Shown piece by piece: positions 32,201 through 43,596 of a stretch of 64,000 bases of DNA. Location of the stretch: contig CADCSX010000025.1 of NCBI GenBank assembly GCA_902805475.1, forward strand, positions 1,178,001-1,242,000, written 5' to 3'. The notes below the pieces were generated by a model. It saw nothing but the letters and a program-made list of their open reading frames with translations, did no database searches and had not been told where the DNA came from. The position numbers and the translations under genes were made by a program. Every line of letters starts with the position of its first letter. The stretch's first letter is position 1. The stretch comes from Entonaema liquescens. Lineage: Eukaryota; Ascomycota; Sordariomycetes; Xylariales; Xylariaceae.

Positions 32201-35200
32201 ACTATATCGAGACTCGAGCCCCAAAATGGGGGAAAGCGTGCCTCGAAGGATGACAACCAAATAACAAAGAGCTGTAATGCGCGATATTGACTCGTAACCT
32301 TCCAGCAGTCGGCTTTGCCCGTCTGACCAGCATTGATATTTTAAGCCCTACCCTCGGTGAACGATCACCAAAGATAACTACTCTATCTGATCCCCAACTC
32401 AAATAAACGACCTATCACGAAACAAAGAACGACTCTATCTAGCAACTCTCCTCCGAGCCTGGTCAATGTATATACATCTGCGGAAGTGAAAGGGGGCGGA
32501 GTTTTATTTTATTTTTCAATTTTTTGCATCTTCAAAAGCTTGTCTAACAAAGATAACATCCCGTCTACTGCTCCCGGGAAAGGTTTGCTTGGTCGCAATA
32601 AGTCCTATGTTGTGATATCTCGCGAAATGCGTTACCAGACTTTCGGGACCACCCCTCTCTACCATGGGCTGACAATTGTCACTCACCCATTCAATATCAT
32701 CACTTCAGCTCGTGAGCGCCACATCCCACTGCATCTGGTCTTCTTGTTCGACGACGAGTCGTCATCGTGACTTGATTGCGCTGAAGGGAGATGTCGCACA
32801 GCAGCTTACTAGAGCGATGAGTTGAAGAGTCTGCTATGTAATATGCATGATACGTGACATGAAAAACATGGATGACGATCCTGCCAACAGCTTTATGCTC
32901 ATAGTGCGAAGAGATACAGTGCGCAAGGACCACACAGCCTGTGTTCCTCCAATTGCCGTTGCCAGCTCGCATATCACAAGCGAAAAGAGGAAGCTTCTCG
33001 GCCGAGGCACCCATTTTCAGCCATCGGTAGAAGATACAGGCATTAAAGCACTTTTTGTTTCTCCTAACATTAACTCCGAATGTGGCTTGACTCGTCCGAG
33101 ATCTCCTATTAGGTCCCATAGGGCAGACAAAGCAAAGGTGGCCATCCGCTATTAACTAAGCTGTTATTTTCAGCTCGCTCGTATCACGCCTCACGAGAAA
33201 CCTCATCTCGTATCAAGACACCACACTACTATATCGAACAATGCAAAAGTAATCCGTCGATTCTTGTCATCCTCTAACCTTATCCCATGTGGAGATGACC
33301 TCAAGCGAACCCCAGCTTTTTCTCCCCGAATTCTCCCTTATGCTAGTCATCCTCTTCCCCCGCAAACTGCCATAGGCGCTTGTAGTAAGCCTATTTAAGC
33401 TTGATGGTAGTCCTAGCCTTTTTGCGCCGTGGACGATGAGTTGATGGGCGCGTCGGTCCGAATAAAAATAAGATGCGATGCCTTTTCTGTGCCTTTCCCC
33501 GGGTTTGCGCATCTCGAAACGGGGCCCGTCATCCTAGGATTCGTTCGGTTAGGTATGGGGTTTTATCCACCAATCTTATCATATAACCGTGATCAAGTTC
33601 CCCATACCGGGACTTGTGATGGAATCTGGGGTGAGCTTCTGTTTCCTCGTCTAACCATGCCAATGAATGCATAAACCGGCAGACAAGTGTGAGTTGTATG
33701 TAATGCATCATATTTGGAATGAAGAGGCATCCAAATCGACGACGACTGAAGAACCAAGGAATACTGACAGATACACACGCGCATTGCACATGATTCTACA
33801 TGACTCCATTGCAGCGGCAGTTGGAAAATCGATACTAATCCATTCTGGTTCTAATGGCCGGCTGCGCCGCACCAAAGCATTTACGACTCCTCTCTCACTA
33901 CATAACGATCAAACGCCATGCAAATCTCCTGATCAAATTCGCAAAAACAGGCTCCCTCAGTCTTACGGTTAGGTATCGAACCATAAAGGGGTAGGCTCAC
34001 CAGATAAACTCATTCCACTCACGTTAGAATAGATGACGCACGGCAATGCGTGTCTAGATCCTATATCGAAGAAAGTATTGTTATTTGTTATGAGTAACTA
34101 AATTGGAGAGAAACAAGCATACGTAAAAAACAACACCAACAATATGTCAATTTTGAAATTACGAAACTCACCCAGCCCCTCAATGAAGAAGCCAATACTA
34201 TGTCCGTTAATGCATGGTTGATTTGACATAGCTGCATGGTCCCTGACTAGACCGATATAGTGAGCAACAAGCTCGTAGATCTTAAACATACCTAAGACAT
34301 CGATCGATGTTCACGCAAGAGGTAATACCGTCCGTGCTGCAACCACGTACTCCGACATCCCCTCATAAGCAGTCCGCCTCCAAATATCTTCCAACGGAAT
34401 ATCCCATACGTGGCCTCGCTGAGAAATCATCAAACTAAGATATACTAGGTTAGAGAGCCCTAATACCGGTTGATCGAGGGCTAGTACTAGGATGGCATAT
34501 TCAGGTCGGACCAATGCCTCCATCGACGTATCGTTGAAAACTCTATCGTGACCCACGGCAGTCAAATCAGAAGGGTTAGCCAGCCAACTTGAAATGCATC
34601 CTACCTATAGTATTATACATATGATCCCACGCTAACATGTGACCTCCTTCAACATCCGTAGTCCAGTCTTCTGCGCCTTAGACCCGGGGCGCCCCAGCCG
34701 ATTGGTGAGCCACTACAGCTCGCTTGGGCTGCTCTTGCTAGCTATCCAGCCTACACGGGACGGCTCTGTGCTATTTAGGAAGTGATTCTACCTCCTAGTC
34801 TGCGTGAAGCTACGGGGCTGTCCTTTCGGCCCGGAAAAGGGGGTATACAGTACTACGGAGGCCTAACAATGCGAGTCTTGACTTCACTCTGCGCATGCTA
34901 TACCCAGTCTAAGTTAGACTGCAGCACGATTCCCATAAACTACCGACCTGGGGACTATTTGGAGTCGTTTTGTGATGGTGGCGGGAAACAGGCTGGTTGG
35001 GCTAGAATGCGCATGAGATCTGCTAGGGCTCGGCGGAAGTACATAACTACGACTAGCTTCGAGTCCATGACACTTCTTTTGGTCTATCATAACTTCGTCT
35101 AATCCCAAAGTATCGCTCGACTACCTCTTAAGACAGCTTCCTCTACTCCTCGGTCATGGTGAGGATAGCCGAGTCATAGTCGGAGTCGATGGCCGGGGTA

Positions 35201-36848
35201 AGGCCGTCGGGGGGACTATTAGGTGAGTTGGTGTGCTCGGACGCAGATGACAAGAGGCAATACCCCATGGGGAATTAGAGGACGATCAAATCAAGCTCAG
35301 ATCCGGGATGTGTTAAGGGACATCGCCACCTCCAGGTCACCTAAGCTGGGGATAGACGCAAATCACGCCTTCAGAGATTACTAGGCGAGGTCTGAATAAT
35401 GGTCGATGTTAGTCCATTAGTCGGGACAGGCTCTATCATCTTGCAGAAGGTGGTCTAGGATACGGATACATATTATCGCCGCGGTGGTCATGGTTCACAA
35501 GATAGTTCGTGCGGCATCAACTGGATAATTATGTTGCCCCCCAGGAATCTAATAGTGTAGGTATATTATAATGTTTCTTACTCATCTCATCGAGTAAGAG
35601 GCTATCTTATCTTCGGCAAAGTTTTAACGATATGATTATGATTAGGTTAGGTTAGGACTTGGTTTACAAATTTATTCCGCCCATGTATGAGTTTAGATAT
35701 ATCTCTAATGGTTATTGTGTTAGTCTACTCACTGCTTAGTTTCCTACTAATAACCCTTCCTTTGATTCTCGGGAATAGCATAAGGCGTGTTAGAGTTTAA
35801 TGCTTTATTGTAGATAAGAGATGAAATGTTATAATGACCAAACACTTAGTTTACAAGGCTCTTTAGACATGCTTTTTGTAACTATAGGTAGTTTTGAATT
35901 TAGCAACACTTACGTAAATGGGATGAGGCAATCTATCTTTCTAACTAGGTACTTTGTTAACTCTTTCACAATGCTACAATAAATATAGAAAGTCTTCCAA
36001 GACAACCCTGTAATTATCTTGAAAGTATACTCCAGAATATAAATTAAAATATAAATAGTAATAAAGCAATCACTTCTATCTACTCTAAACAGGTAGATAT
36101 ATCTGTGCCAGTATACTCCATAATGACCTCTTGATTATAGTCCATAGTTCACCCGTGATTAAAGATTTCTGGTATGGGACGTAGAGAGAAAACATTGGTT
36201 CATCTCGAACTATGAAATGGGTTGGTATCCCAATAGAGACAATTTATCTATCGTCAAAATTATTAACTGCTTGTAAGTTACATCTGATATATAAGACATT
36301 ATACTTTTAATGTGTGTAGCTATTAAATCCCATATTTTGTGACCACTGCTCTCTTTGAAAGCATTAGTTATGCCGTTTCTATCTCCCAGGTTTACTTTGT
36401 AACATAGGTACCATACAACCTATCCTAAGATATGTTCGTTATCTGACTTATGAACGACAATGGATGAATAGATGCCCTCTCAGTATAAACTACCTCAAGC
36501 TAATAGTCATCCTGGACCTACTATGTTTATACTATTACTTTATATAACATCTTCTCTAATAGTATTAAAAGGTATAACCCTATCTACTCTCATTTGTCTC
36601 CTAGTATGAAATTTCCTCATACCGGAAAGCTTAGGTGACGAGCACTCGGAGTGTTAAAACCTTTATGACTGCCAGGGTTCCAATCGCTTGTTATACCTGC
36701 TAGCATAGAACTTGCCACAGAGTCGTACAAACGACGCCACCACTCGCCACTCGTCCTACTTATCTCGTTACGCCCTCGTGGGGACACATACTTACATCCG
36801 CGCCATATACAGACCGCCCCAAGGGTATCTGTCAACCGTTCTCCCCAG
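29224..36848. other. Gene-poor region
   Basis: 7.6 kb without a gene I can support. The first kilobase is the long leader/promoter of the Zn2Cys6 gene: purine-rich on the plus strand (29640-29960), hence pyrimidine-rich on the coding strand. The remainder holds scattered short frames of no recognisable content, including a minus-strand frame at 34311-34565 (84 residues) that might be a gene fragment. From about 35.5 kb the sequence is moderately AT-rich. Confidence 0.45.
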
Positions 36849-38010
36849 TCAAAACAACGGGCGTATCCCCCCGACGGGCGTGCTAGCAGATACGTCCTCT
36901 TGTGCGATATCCTCATTCTTGACTTCCTGTACCTCCCCGAAATCTTCTACCGCACCCTCCCTATCCCAAGTCTCCTTCTCGAGCCTCTCGACCCGCGTCT
37001 CGAGCTCCCATATCCGCCACCGAGCCCTGCGCCTCTCCTCCGTTTGCAACCGCCATATATCGTGGAACGTGTCGACTGCGAACGGCGGAACGGCCGTCTT
37101 CCGCGCCGCGCGGTAGTCGTACACCACAACGTCTTCGACCGTGCGCGCGGCCACGCGCTGGTGCCGGTGTGAGAGGATCACGCACTCGAGCGCGAGCGAC
37201 GAGTCGGTTTCGGAGACCGGCGCACGCAGCTTGTGGTAGGCTGAGATGGAGTCGGGGTAGGTCATGGGCTGTGCGGCGGTTAGTGTTGCTCGCGGGTACC
37301 TATTATGATGGGCGAATAGGAAGGAGAGGAAGAAGCCGACGTACGAATTTATACTCGGCCTTAATCGACTTCATGATCAGCCCCGTGTTCTTCGGCGTCA
37401 TGAGTTCCCTCCACCGCGCGCCGTTCGCCGGGTCCACGCCCGCGAAATGTATGATCCAGTTGACGCGCGCGGACTCGGCGTACCGGATGTAGGTGGCGTT
37501 ATTCACGTGGCCCTGTGCGCCGTTACTTGTTCGTCAGCAGCTCCCTGATTCATCTACCTAGGTAGGTAGGTAGGTAGGTAGGTAGGTAGGTACTCTTCCT
37601 ATAGGTTAGGTACACTACGTGGTGGAACTACCTACGAAGCTATCCATCTCCCCCCACACGACCTGCTGGCCGTCGAGACCCTTGCGCCCGCCTGCCAGAA
37701 ACCCTTCGGAGCCGGCGACCAGCTCGCGCCACTCCGTACTGAGGATTTGTAGGAGGGCGGCGGCGCGGTGCACCTGCTCGCGACTGCATCCGAACATGAT
37801 GCATTTTCCAATGCGCGCTTTGAGGTCCGAGTGCCATCTGGTGGACGGGGGTCGCGGTTCGTCTGAGTTTTTCGCGGGGGATGAGATACTGCGGCTCGAG
37901 TATTTGCTACTAAAGGAAGAATCTTTTACTTGGAGCGTGGGTTGTCGGTATACGCCTGGAGACAGGAAGCGGAGGGTATAGGCTGGTTTTAAGCGTGGTC
38001 TGGGAGGCAT
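36849..38010 (-). CDS. Hotdog-fold (4HBT-type) thioesterase, probably mitochondrial
   Basis: Three exons, 38010-37636, 37512-37345 and 37268-36849, give 320 residues. Introns are 123 nt (GTAGGT..CACAG) and 76 nt (GTACGT..CACAG). Joining restores WGEMDSFGHVNNATYIRYAESAR, where D...GHVNN is the hotdog thioesterase active-site signature, and then YKFPMTYPD. The Arg-rich N-terminus (MPPRPRLKPAYTLRF) looks like a mitochondrial presequence. The last 60 residues are charged and helical. The family hydrolyses acyl-CoA or acyl-ACP thioesters; the substrate is unknown. It is divergent to the LYR-protein gene across 524 bp. Intron 1 contains a GGTA microsatellite. Confidence 0.85.
37561..37592. repeat. 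(GGTA)8 microsatellite inside thioesterase intron 1
   Basis: Eight perfect GGTA units preceded by CTACCTA. On the coding strand it reads TACC repeats between the splice donor at 37635 and the acceptor at 37513. Confidence 0.9.
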
Positions 38011-38534
38011 TGTGTACTAATAAGAGACCAATTGGATTATATACCGGGATATCTAAGATTTACGATAAGGTATCTGAAATATATAGACGCGCAGGGTATA
38101 TACAAAGAGAGAATCAATTGGGTATTGGGTAATAATGGTCCAAGTACCTAGGTAGTTGTTGCAATAAAGAAACAAGGCGAGTTGCATACAATATCGAAGT
38201 TTAGTACTAGCTGCGTATTATTTTATTTTATTTGTAATTAAGCTTAAGCCGTAGCGCGGAGGGGTACATACTTTGGAGGGGCAACCTCGGTAGGGGACCC
38301 AGCTACCACCACCTTAGCTTTTAGGTTGAGCTTAGCTACAGCTAGCCAGTGATAAGATAAACTACGAAGTAGTGTTATACAAAAGGTAGCGTTGCGTCAT
38401 GTTCAACCACCTACAATCGACAAATCCTAGGTACTCAGCATTCCACGCCTCCCAACTCAATCCGACATCTTCAAGAACGCTTCAATCCCAACCCCCAAAC
38501 CATTGACATCGACCATGTCGTAACCTCCTCCACG
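38011..38534. promoter_or_regulatory. Shared divergent promoter region (thioesterase / LYR protein)
   Basis: 524 bp between two divergent starts, both predicted to make mitochondrial proteins. It contains GTACCTAGGTAG at about 38145. No factor site is recognised with certainty. Confidence 0.45.
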
Positions 38535-38864
38535 ATGTCCCCGCCCAACCCCCAGCTACGACAGCAGGTCATATCCATCTACAAAGAGCTACTAAACCGC
38601 GGCCGTGACTATCCCAAGGGCTACGATTACTTCCGAGAGCGGCTCCATAGGGCCTTTAAAGCAAAGGCGGGCCTGCGCGACGACGAAGAGATCCAACGAG
38701 CCATTATGCATGCGGAGTATGTTAAGAAAGGTAGGTCGAATACTTTTGGTACCTCTCTTAGCTACATGTGTATACCATGAGATTTATAGACGCGGGTATT
38801 TCGTATTACTCAAGAGATAGGGGGCTAATTTACTTTTCATCTACAAGAACTCGAAGCGCTGTAA
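38535..38864 (+). CDS. LYR-motif mitochondrial protein, LYRM5 (ETF regulatory factor 1)-like
   Basis: Exon 1 38535-38730 and exon 2 38848-38864 give 70 residues; the 117-nt intron starts GTAGGT and has GCTAAT. The sequence IYKELLNRGRDYPKGYDYF and, after splicing, YVKKELEAL match LYRM5, a small mitochondrial matrix protein that removes flavin from electron-transfer flavoprotein in animals. In relatives ELEAL continues with about 12 residues (Y.L.KYR.M..RY). Here TAA follows ELEAL directly. A GTAAGT donor overlaps the stop (38861), so a further intron may lead to a missing last exon, but I found no acceptor giving the expected tail. The C-terminus is therefore uncertain. Confidence 0.72.
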
Positions 38865-39542
38865 GTTTACTTCTCGAATCTATCCGTCGACTTGATTTTA
38901 CGCAATACTACGATTTCTCAAAGCGGTTTCATCCAAGACTTATTCCATTCGTATCGTCTATAAACATCAAAGCTCTCGAAGGGGCTTATTTGACCCATTT
39001 CCTTTATATAACTTCCCCAGGACGACCATTTGCTTCCGCGCCTAGTTAGTTCCAACACACATATATACTGCATTTGTATCTTTCCAAATCCTTAAATCCC
39101 GTCCAAATGTACCATATATATAAAAGAAGAAGCGGCAAGACGAGAATATATAAGCCAGCCAGGTTCCTAGTCCCGATCATGCACCACCTAAAACCCTGTC
39201 CCCAGTTTCCCTCTTCGATTTTTCTCATAAGTTAACGTCGTGGGGCTTGTCATCTGGTTTAACGTAATATGGGTGTTGAAACGCTGGCTGTTGTGTTGAC
39301 GTGTGGCGCTACAGGTATTTCTTGAAACGGTATCGTACGCTTAGAAAGAGGTACGATGGATTGTGATTCGTTGGAAGGGAGAGTTGTAAAGCTATATTTC
39401 CGGATTGAGATGGATATGTTGGTATATCGTCCCTAGAATGTCGACATCATGCAGATTTAGATAAGTGGAGTTAATGCGAGGGATGTCGACGACTAAATAT
39501 AGTATGGGCAAACGGCCGGATAGGTTAGACTAAACATTCGAA
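38865..39542. other. Intergenic region between converging genes
   Basis: 678 bp with no supported coding sequence. It could still hold a last exon of the LYR-protein gene near 38930-39050. Confidence 0.4.
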
Positions 39543-41775
39543 TCATAACGTTGGGGTTAGCTTCTTTCTGGCGCTCCACGCTCCGACTTCTAAACATTCT
39601 CCCCAGCTCGTGCCTCCTTCTCGTAGTAGATCGTTCATCATCTTTCCGCACCAACCGTCCCATTCGTCTTGGCTCTTCCCGCTAACTTCTCGGATAATGG
39701 GCTCGAGGCAAAGGATCATCCCTACCATCGTCTCCAGCGCGGTTCGTCTGAGAGCAGCTTGGCTAGTTGTCAGCCCCTTCCGCTTATCAACTCGAGAGTC
39801 TATTAACCTGCCCTTTCTTTTCATCGAGTCGATATAGCTCTTGCCGTCCTTTGTCACTACACCGCCGACGCCTTCGCGCTCCCACCTGATCTCGCTCAGT
39901 GGTACTGCTATTCTCTTTGATCGCAACTCCATGAGGGTATCCACTTCTTGTAAGAGGTACGCTCCGATCAGCGCACAAGGAACCGCTGACAATCCTAGAG
40001 CATCTAACCCTTTGATTACCCAGCCATTGTACTCGACAAGGAATGGGTTAAGCGGCGCGCTGAGCGGTGTGTTATTCGTCATGATATAAGCTCCTAATTT
40101 CTCAACGTCATCTTCTTCCTCGCTACTATCGTCCGAGTCCGAATCAGAGTCGGCGGCCTTCGACGCAACCGGAGCCCTAAGAATATGTGGTCTTAGCATA
40201 CGTACGGCGTGATCACTCTCCCAAAATTCAATCACGCCACCTGGCTTCAGAACGCGTAAGTACTCTTCGAAGAGTGATTGCGAGTCTCGCATGGAAGTCG
40301 AAAGCGAGAGTGACATGTCCTTGACCATAATTAGGTCGAATTCGCCGTCCATGAATGGCCACGGTCGTCGTCGCACATCGTGCTGGACGAATCGCCAGCG
40401 CATATCCTTATCGGGTCTCCAGGCGCCATCGAGGCCCATCCCTACTAGAGGCGCGATATCGAGGCCGGTAAAGGATATGGATGAGTGACCGTGCTGCGCA
40501 AAGTACCGATGACACATCATACTCCAAAACGCAGAACCACACCCTACTTCGAGAACACGCTGTGGGGGCTTATTGGAGAATTCGGGAGCTGTAGTCGGAC
40601 CGCCGAAAAGCTGTAATAGCATCAGTGTTCGCAAGGATTGACGATGAAGTTCTGTTAAGTCGATTGGTAAAGGGTATAATAATGAGGGCTGATTGATGTA
40701 GAGCCGATTATTTCGCATGATAAATGCTTTCGTCGCGGCGAGCGAATGCTTGGTAGAGGTCGAAGCGGTAGAGGGAGCTATGCTCCCCTCCTTTGAGGAT
40801 AAGTTCTCGTTTGAAGTCATAATGGAAGGATGGTCTGGGTGGGAAGAGCCGGAACCAGCATAGACGCCACCAGTACGGGACGAGGCTGACCCGTACTTCT
40901 GACCTGGAACGTAGTGATTGGGCTCCATGGACATTGCGTCATGATGTTGTTTACCCCTGGATGATCTTCGGCGGGCGGGCGATGATAGGCCCGCGGTAGT
41001 TTGGGTAGGCGAAGTCGGTGTCGGTGTCGACGGACGTCGCGAACTACGAGCTGCCGATGTTTGATAATATAGAGAATCGCGCTTCTGTAATCTATTGGTT
41101 GTCGGAGGGAGACTAGAATGAGATAATTGGTAACCACTATCGGAGCTGAAAATGGGTATGTGCACGGATCTGATAAATCTCGACGACTTTGGAGAGGTAG
41201 GCGGTCGCTCGGAATCGGATGCGATCGTAGTTGAAGTTGAGGCTGAAGCGGCGGTTAATGGCGGCACGGATGTGGATGTAACCGTCGAATTCTTGGTGTT
41301 ACTAGAATTATTGACTATAGGTACTATAGGCGACGACGTAGAAGAAGAAGAAGAAGAAGAGGAGAAAATATGACGAGTGGCTGTAGTGGCGTCGGTAGTG
41401 GTATTGGTGGTATTGGTGGTGGTGGTGGTGATGGTGGCAGTGGCAGTATTGGTTGCTACGGCGCTTACCCCTTTTCCATCATTCGGCTTTAAACTTGAAC
41501 CTATTCGTATGCCTGTATTCGCCCCTGTTTCTAAACTTGAAGTAGTAGGCGGTGACGAGGAGATGGTGTCATTAGTGTTGTTGTTGTTGTTGTTGTTGCT
41601 GCTACCGGATATGGCGTGGGTAAGGGCTAAATTTGTTTGCGTCTGTGCTTGTGTCTGTATATAAATATACTGCTGTGCTAATGGTAAAGGTTGTGGTTGT
41701 TGTTGTTGTGGTGATAATGATAAAGGTAATGGTGGTGTTTGTGCATGTGCATGTGTATGTGCATGTGTATGTGCA

Positions 41776-41806
<31 letters not shown>

Positions 41807-42323
41807 GTGTAAGTGTTTGTGTTTCGTGCGACGTTCGGGAGCTGCTAGCACTAAATGAAGAGGAAGTCCTAGAATGAGAGTAATGCGACGCCGGCCTATG
41901 TGTCAAAGCTTGCGGTAGAGTTCCGGCAGGTGGTGGCCGACGCCTACCAGGTATCCTTGACCTAACCGAGCTGCTCTTCCGCTTCTTTGTCTTTTTCTGG
42001 TCTTGCTGATGTTGATCTTCTTCTCCGTTACTATTATTATTAATCTGATCTCCAGTACCGATTTCTAATTCTCTATGGCTCTGATCGGAATTGCGCTCGT
42101 GGTTTCGATTTTGGTTGTGGTCGTGGTTGTGGTCACCCTCGTCTTGAGGATGACTTGGATGACTTGGATGATCAGTGTTATTAGTATTATGTTTATTGGC
42201 CCCATGCACAAAAGTGTAAGTGTTGGTGCTAGCGTTAGTGTTGGAAGACGATGATTTTCTTCCGTTTGCCGGTCTGACCCTGACAGGGGCCGAGTACATT
42301 GACAAGCTGTAAGCGAATTCCAT
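39543..42323 (-). CDS. SAM-dependent methyltransferase with long low-complexity N-terminus
   Basis: Single exon, 926 residues. Residues 1-560 are low-complexity: runs of His, Asn, Ser and Thr, an alternating His-Thr/His-Ala tract (about 166-192), and Thr-rich and Ser-rich homopolymers. The class I methyltransferase core starts at about 588 with VLEVGCGSAFW (motif I, SAM-binding glycine loop), then FTGLDIAP (motif II acidic end), DLIMVKDMS and LKPGGVIEFWE (motif post-I region). An acidic insert of Asp, Ser and Glu sits at about 720-735. The C-terminal 190 residues are helical. Fungal proteins of this class are common but their substrates are unknown. The start is set by the first ATG after the upstream G-rich repeat. 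Confidence 0.8.
41742..41820. repeat. Coding GTGTAT/GTGCAT hexanucleotide array
   Basis: About thirteen units of GTGTAT or GTGCAT, encoding His-Thr and His-Ala pairs on the minus strand within the methyltransferase. The alternating purine-pyrimidine sequence is prone to slippage; a six-base unit keeps the frame. Confidence 0.9.
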
Positions 42324-42340
42324 TTTTGCAATCCGTTTTA

Positions 42341-42382
42341 GGGGAATTTAGGGGAATTTAGGGGAATTTAGGGGAATTAGGG
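42341..42382 (+). repeat. GGGGAATTTA array, potential G-quadruplex
   Basis: Three perfect GGGGAATTTA units and a fourth GGGG, then GGG, beginning 18 bp upstream of the methyltransferase ATG. Four GGGG tracts with 6-base spacers on the template strand meet the usual G4 pattern; the coding strand is CCCC-rich. Confidence 0.85.
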
Positions 42383-42754
42383 AGAGTTTGTGCTTAGGTA
42401 GTTGTTGCTAGTCGTCCCAGTCGTCCTAGTCGTCCTGCACTGCGGCCAGTGCGGCCCACGTAGAACTGACCTGGCAATGCCTGGCTTGCTTTAGCGTGTC
42501 CTGTAGCGTGTCCTGTAACTGGATAATTGTAGCTAGGAAGGTACCACCCGGGGCCGGCCGCTCAGTCGGATCTCCACCAAGACCCAGTTTTGGGTACTTG
42601 GGTTATACTTTTTTTGATCAATCAGAATTCTTCAATGACTTCAACTTTTCCCCTCTAGGGGATCAGCAGCATGTGCTTATGCGCTCCTCAACCCTTTTTC
42701 CCTCACTATTTCTTTCCCTTTTGCGGTCAATTTTCCGAAATACCTTGTAAAAAA

Positions 42755-42810
42755 CTTGGATTGCCTGGAATGCTTGGAATGCTTGGAATGCTCGGATTGC
42801 TTGGATTGCT
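42755..42810. repeat. 9-bp minisatellite CTTGGAATG, about six units
   Basis: Units read CTTGGATTG, CCTGGAATG, CTTGGAATG, CTTGGAATG, CTCGGATTG and CTTGGATTG in tandem. Confidence 0.85.
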
Positions 42811-42889
42811 TCTCCAAATCAAATCCGTGGATCACCTTGAATTAACCGTGGTCCTTTTTCTCAAGTTCTGATAATTTATCAGTAAATCC

Positions 42890-42921
42890 CTATGATCCTA
42901 TGATCCTATGGTCCTATGGTA
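42890..42921. repeat. 8-bp minisatellite CTATGATC, four units
   Basis: CTATGATC twice, then CTATGGTC and CTATGGTA, in perfect 8-bp register. Confidence 0.8.
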
Positions 42922-43566
42922 GAATATTTCCCTAGTAGGACGTCTTCTACCACGTTCGTAATAATATCGGTTCGATCTCAGACGGAACACCATTGGATTC
43001 AAAAACGAGCTGGGTCTTCTTCTTTCTTTGCTGGTCCTATTCACCCCCTGCCCTCTTCTAAGCCATGGACTTGGACTGCAGTAACCATTCAAATGATCAA
43101 ATGATTGGATGTGTTATACTTTCCGGCTGGCTTTCCGGTGAAATGGGTTTCGTCTCGTCTCCGTTTGGGTACCTTAACCCGAAGGAATGCTTCTCTCGTT
43201 TCATGAATCGGTGTTGCTTCCCGATCCGAAGTTGTGCAGCCTGTGCGGGATCTGCAATAAGCTGTACCTAATCCGTTGTAGCAATTGACAAACATATGAC
43301 AGTTTTTACTTGCTGCAGCGGAATGGTCCGCGGATGCAGAAGACGGTAAACACAAGTTAGGCACAGCTGTTCTTGTTTCCCGTGCTCCTTGGTTTTTTCC
43401 TTTAATGTTGTTCCCTTGGTTGAATTTTGCCCCGAGGGTCCCCTCCCCCGCCTTCACTTATTATAATAATCAGTGGGCGTTATAGCTTGGATACGACAGC
43501 GGGCGGCCCGAGCTCAATCAATTCCTCGTGGGGATTAGTCCAGGTTGCCCAGGTCCCGAAACACTG

Positions 43567-43596
43567 GAGATGGCTCGAGATGGCTCGAGATGGCTC
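43567..43596. repeat. 10-bp minisatellite GAGATGGCTC, three units
   Basis: Three exact head-to-tail copies. Confidence 0.9.

Noticed and set aside
32700..33119. Minus-strand frame of 139 residues
   Set aside because: No recognisable motif, odd composition and no supporting splice structure.
34098..34565. Two neighbouring minus-strand frames (34311-34565 and 34098-34289) that could be exons of one gene
   Set aside because: No splice junction joined them into a recognisable protein; noted only as a possible fragment.
35644..35656. TTAGGTTAGG, telomere-like
   Set aside because: Only about two units and not in the TTAGGG register; chance or decayed sequence.
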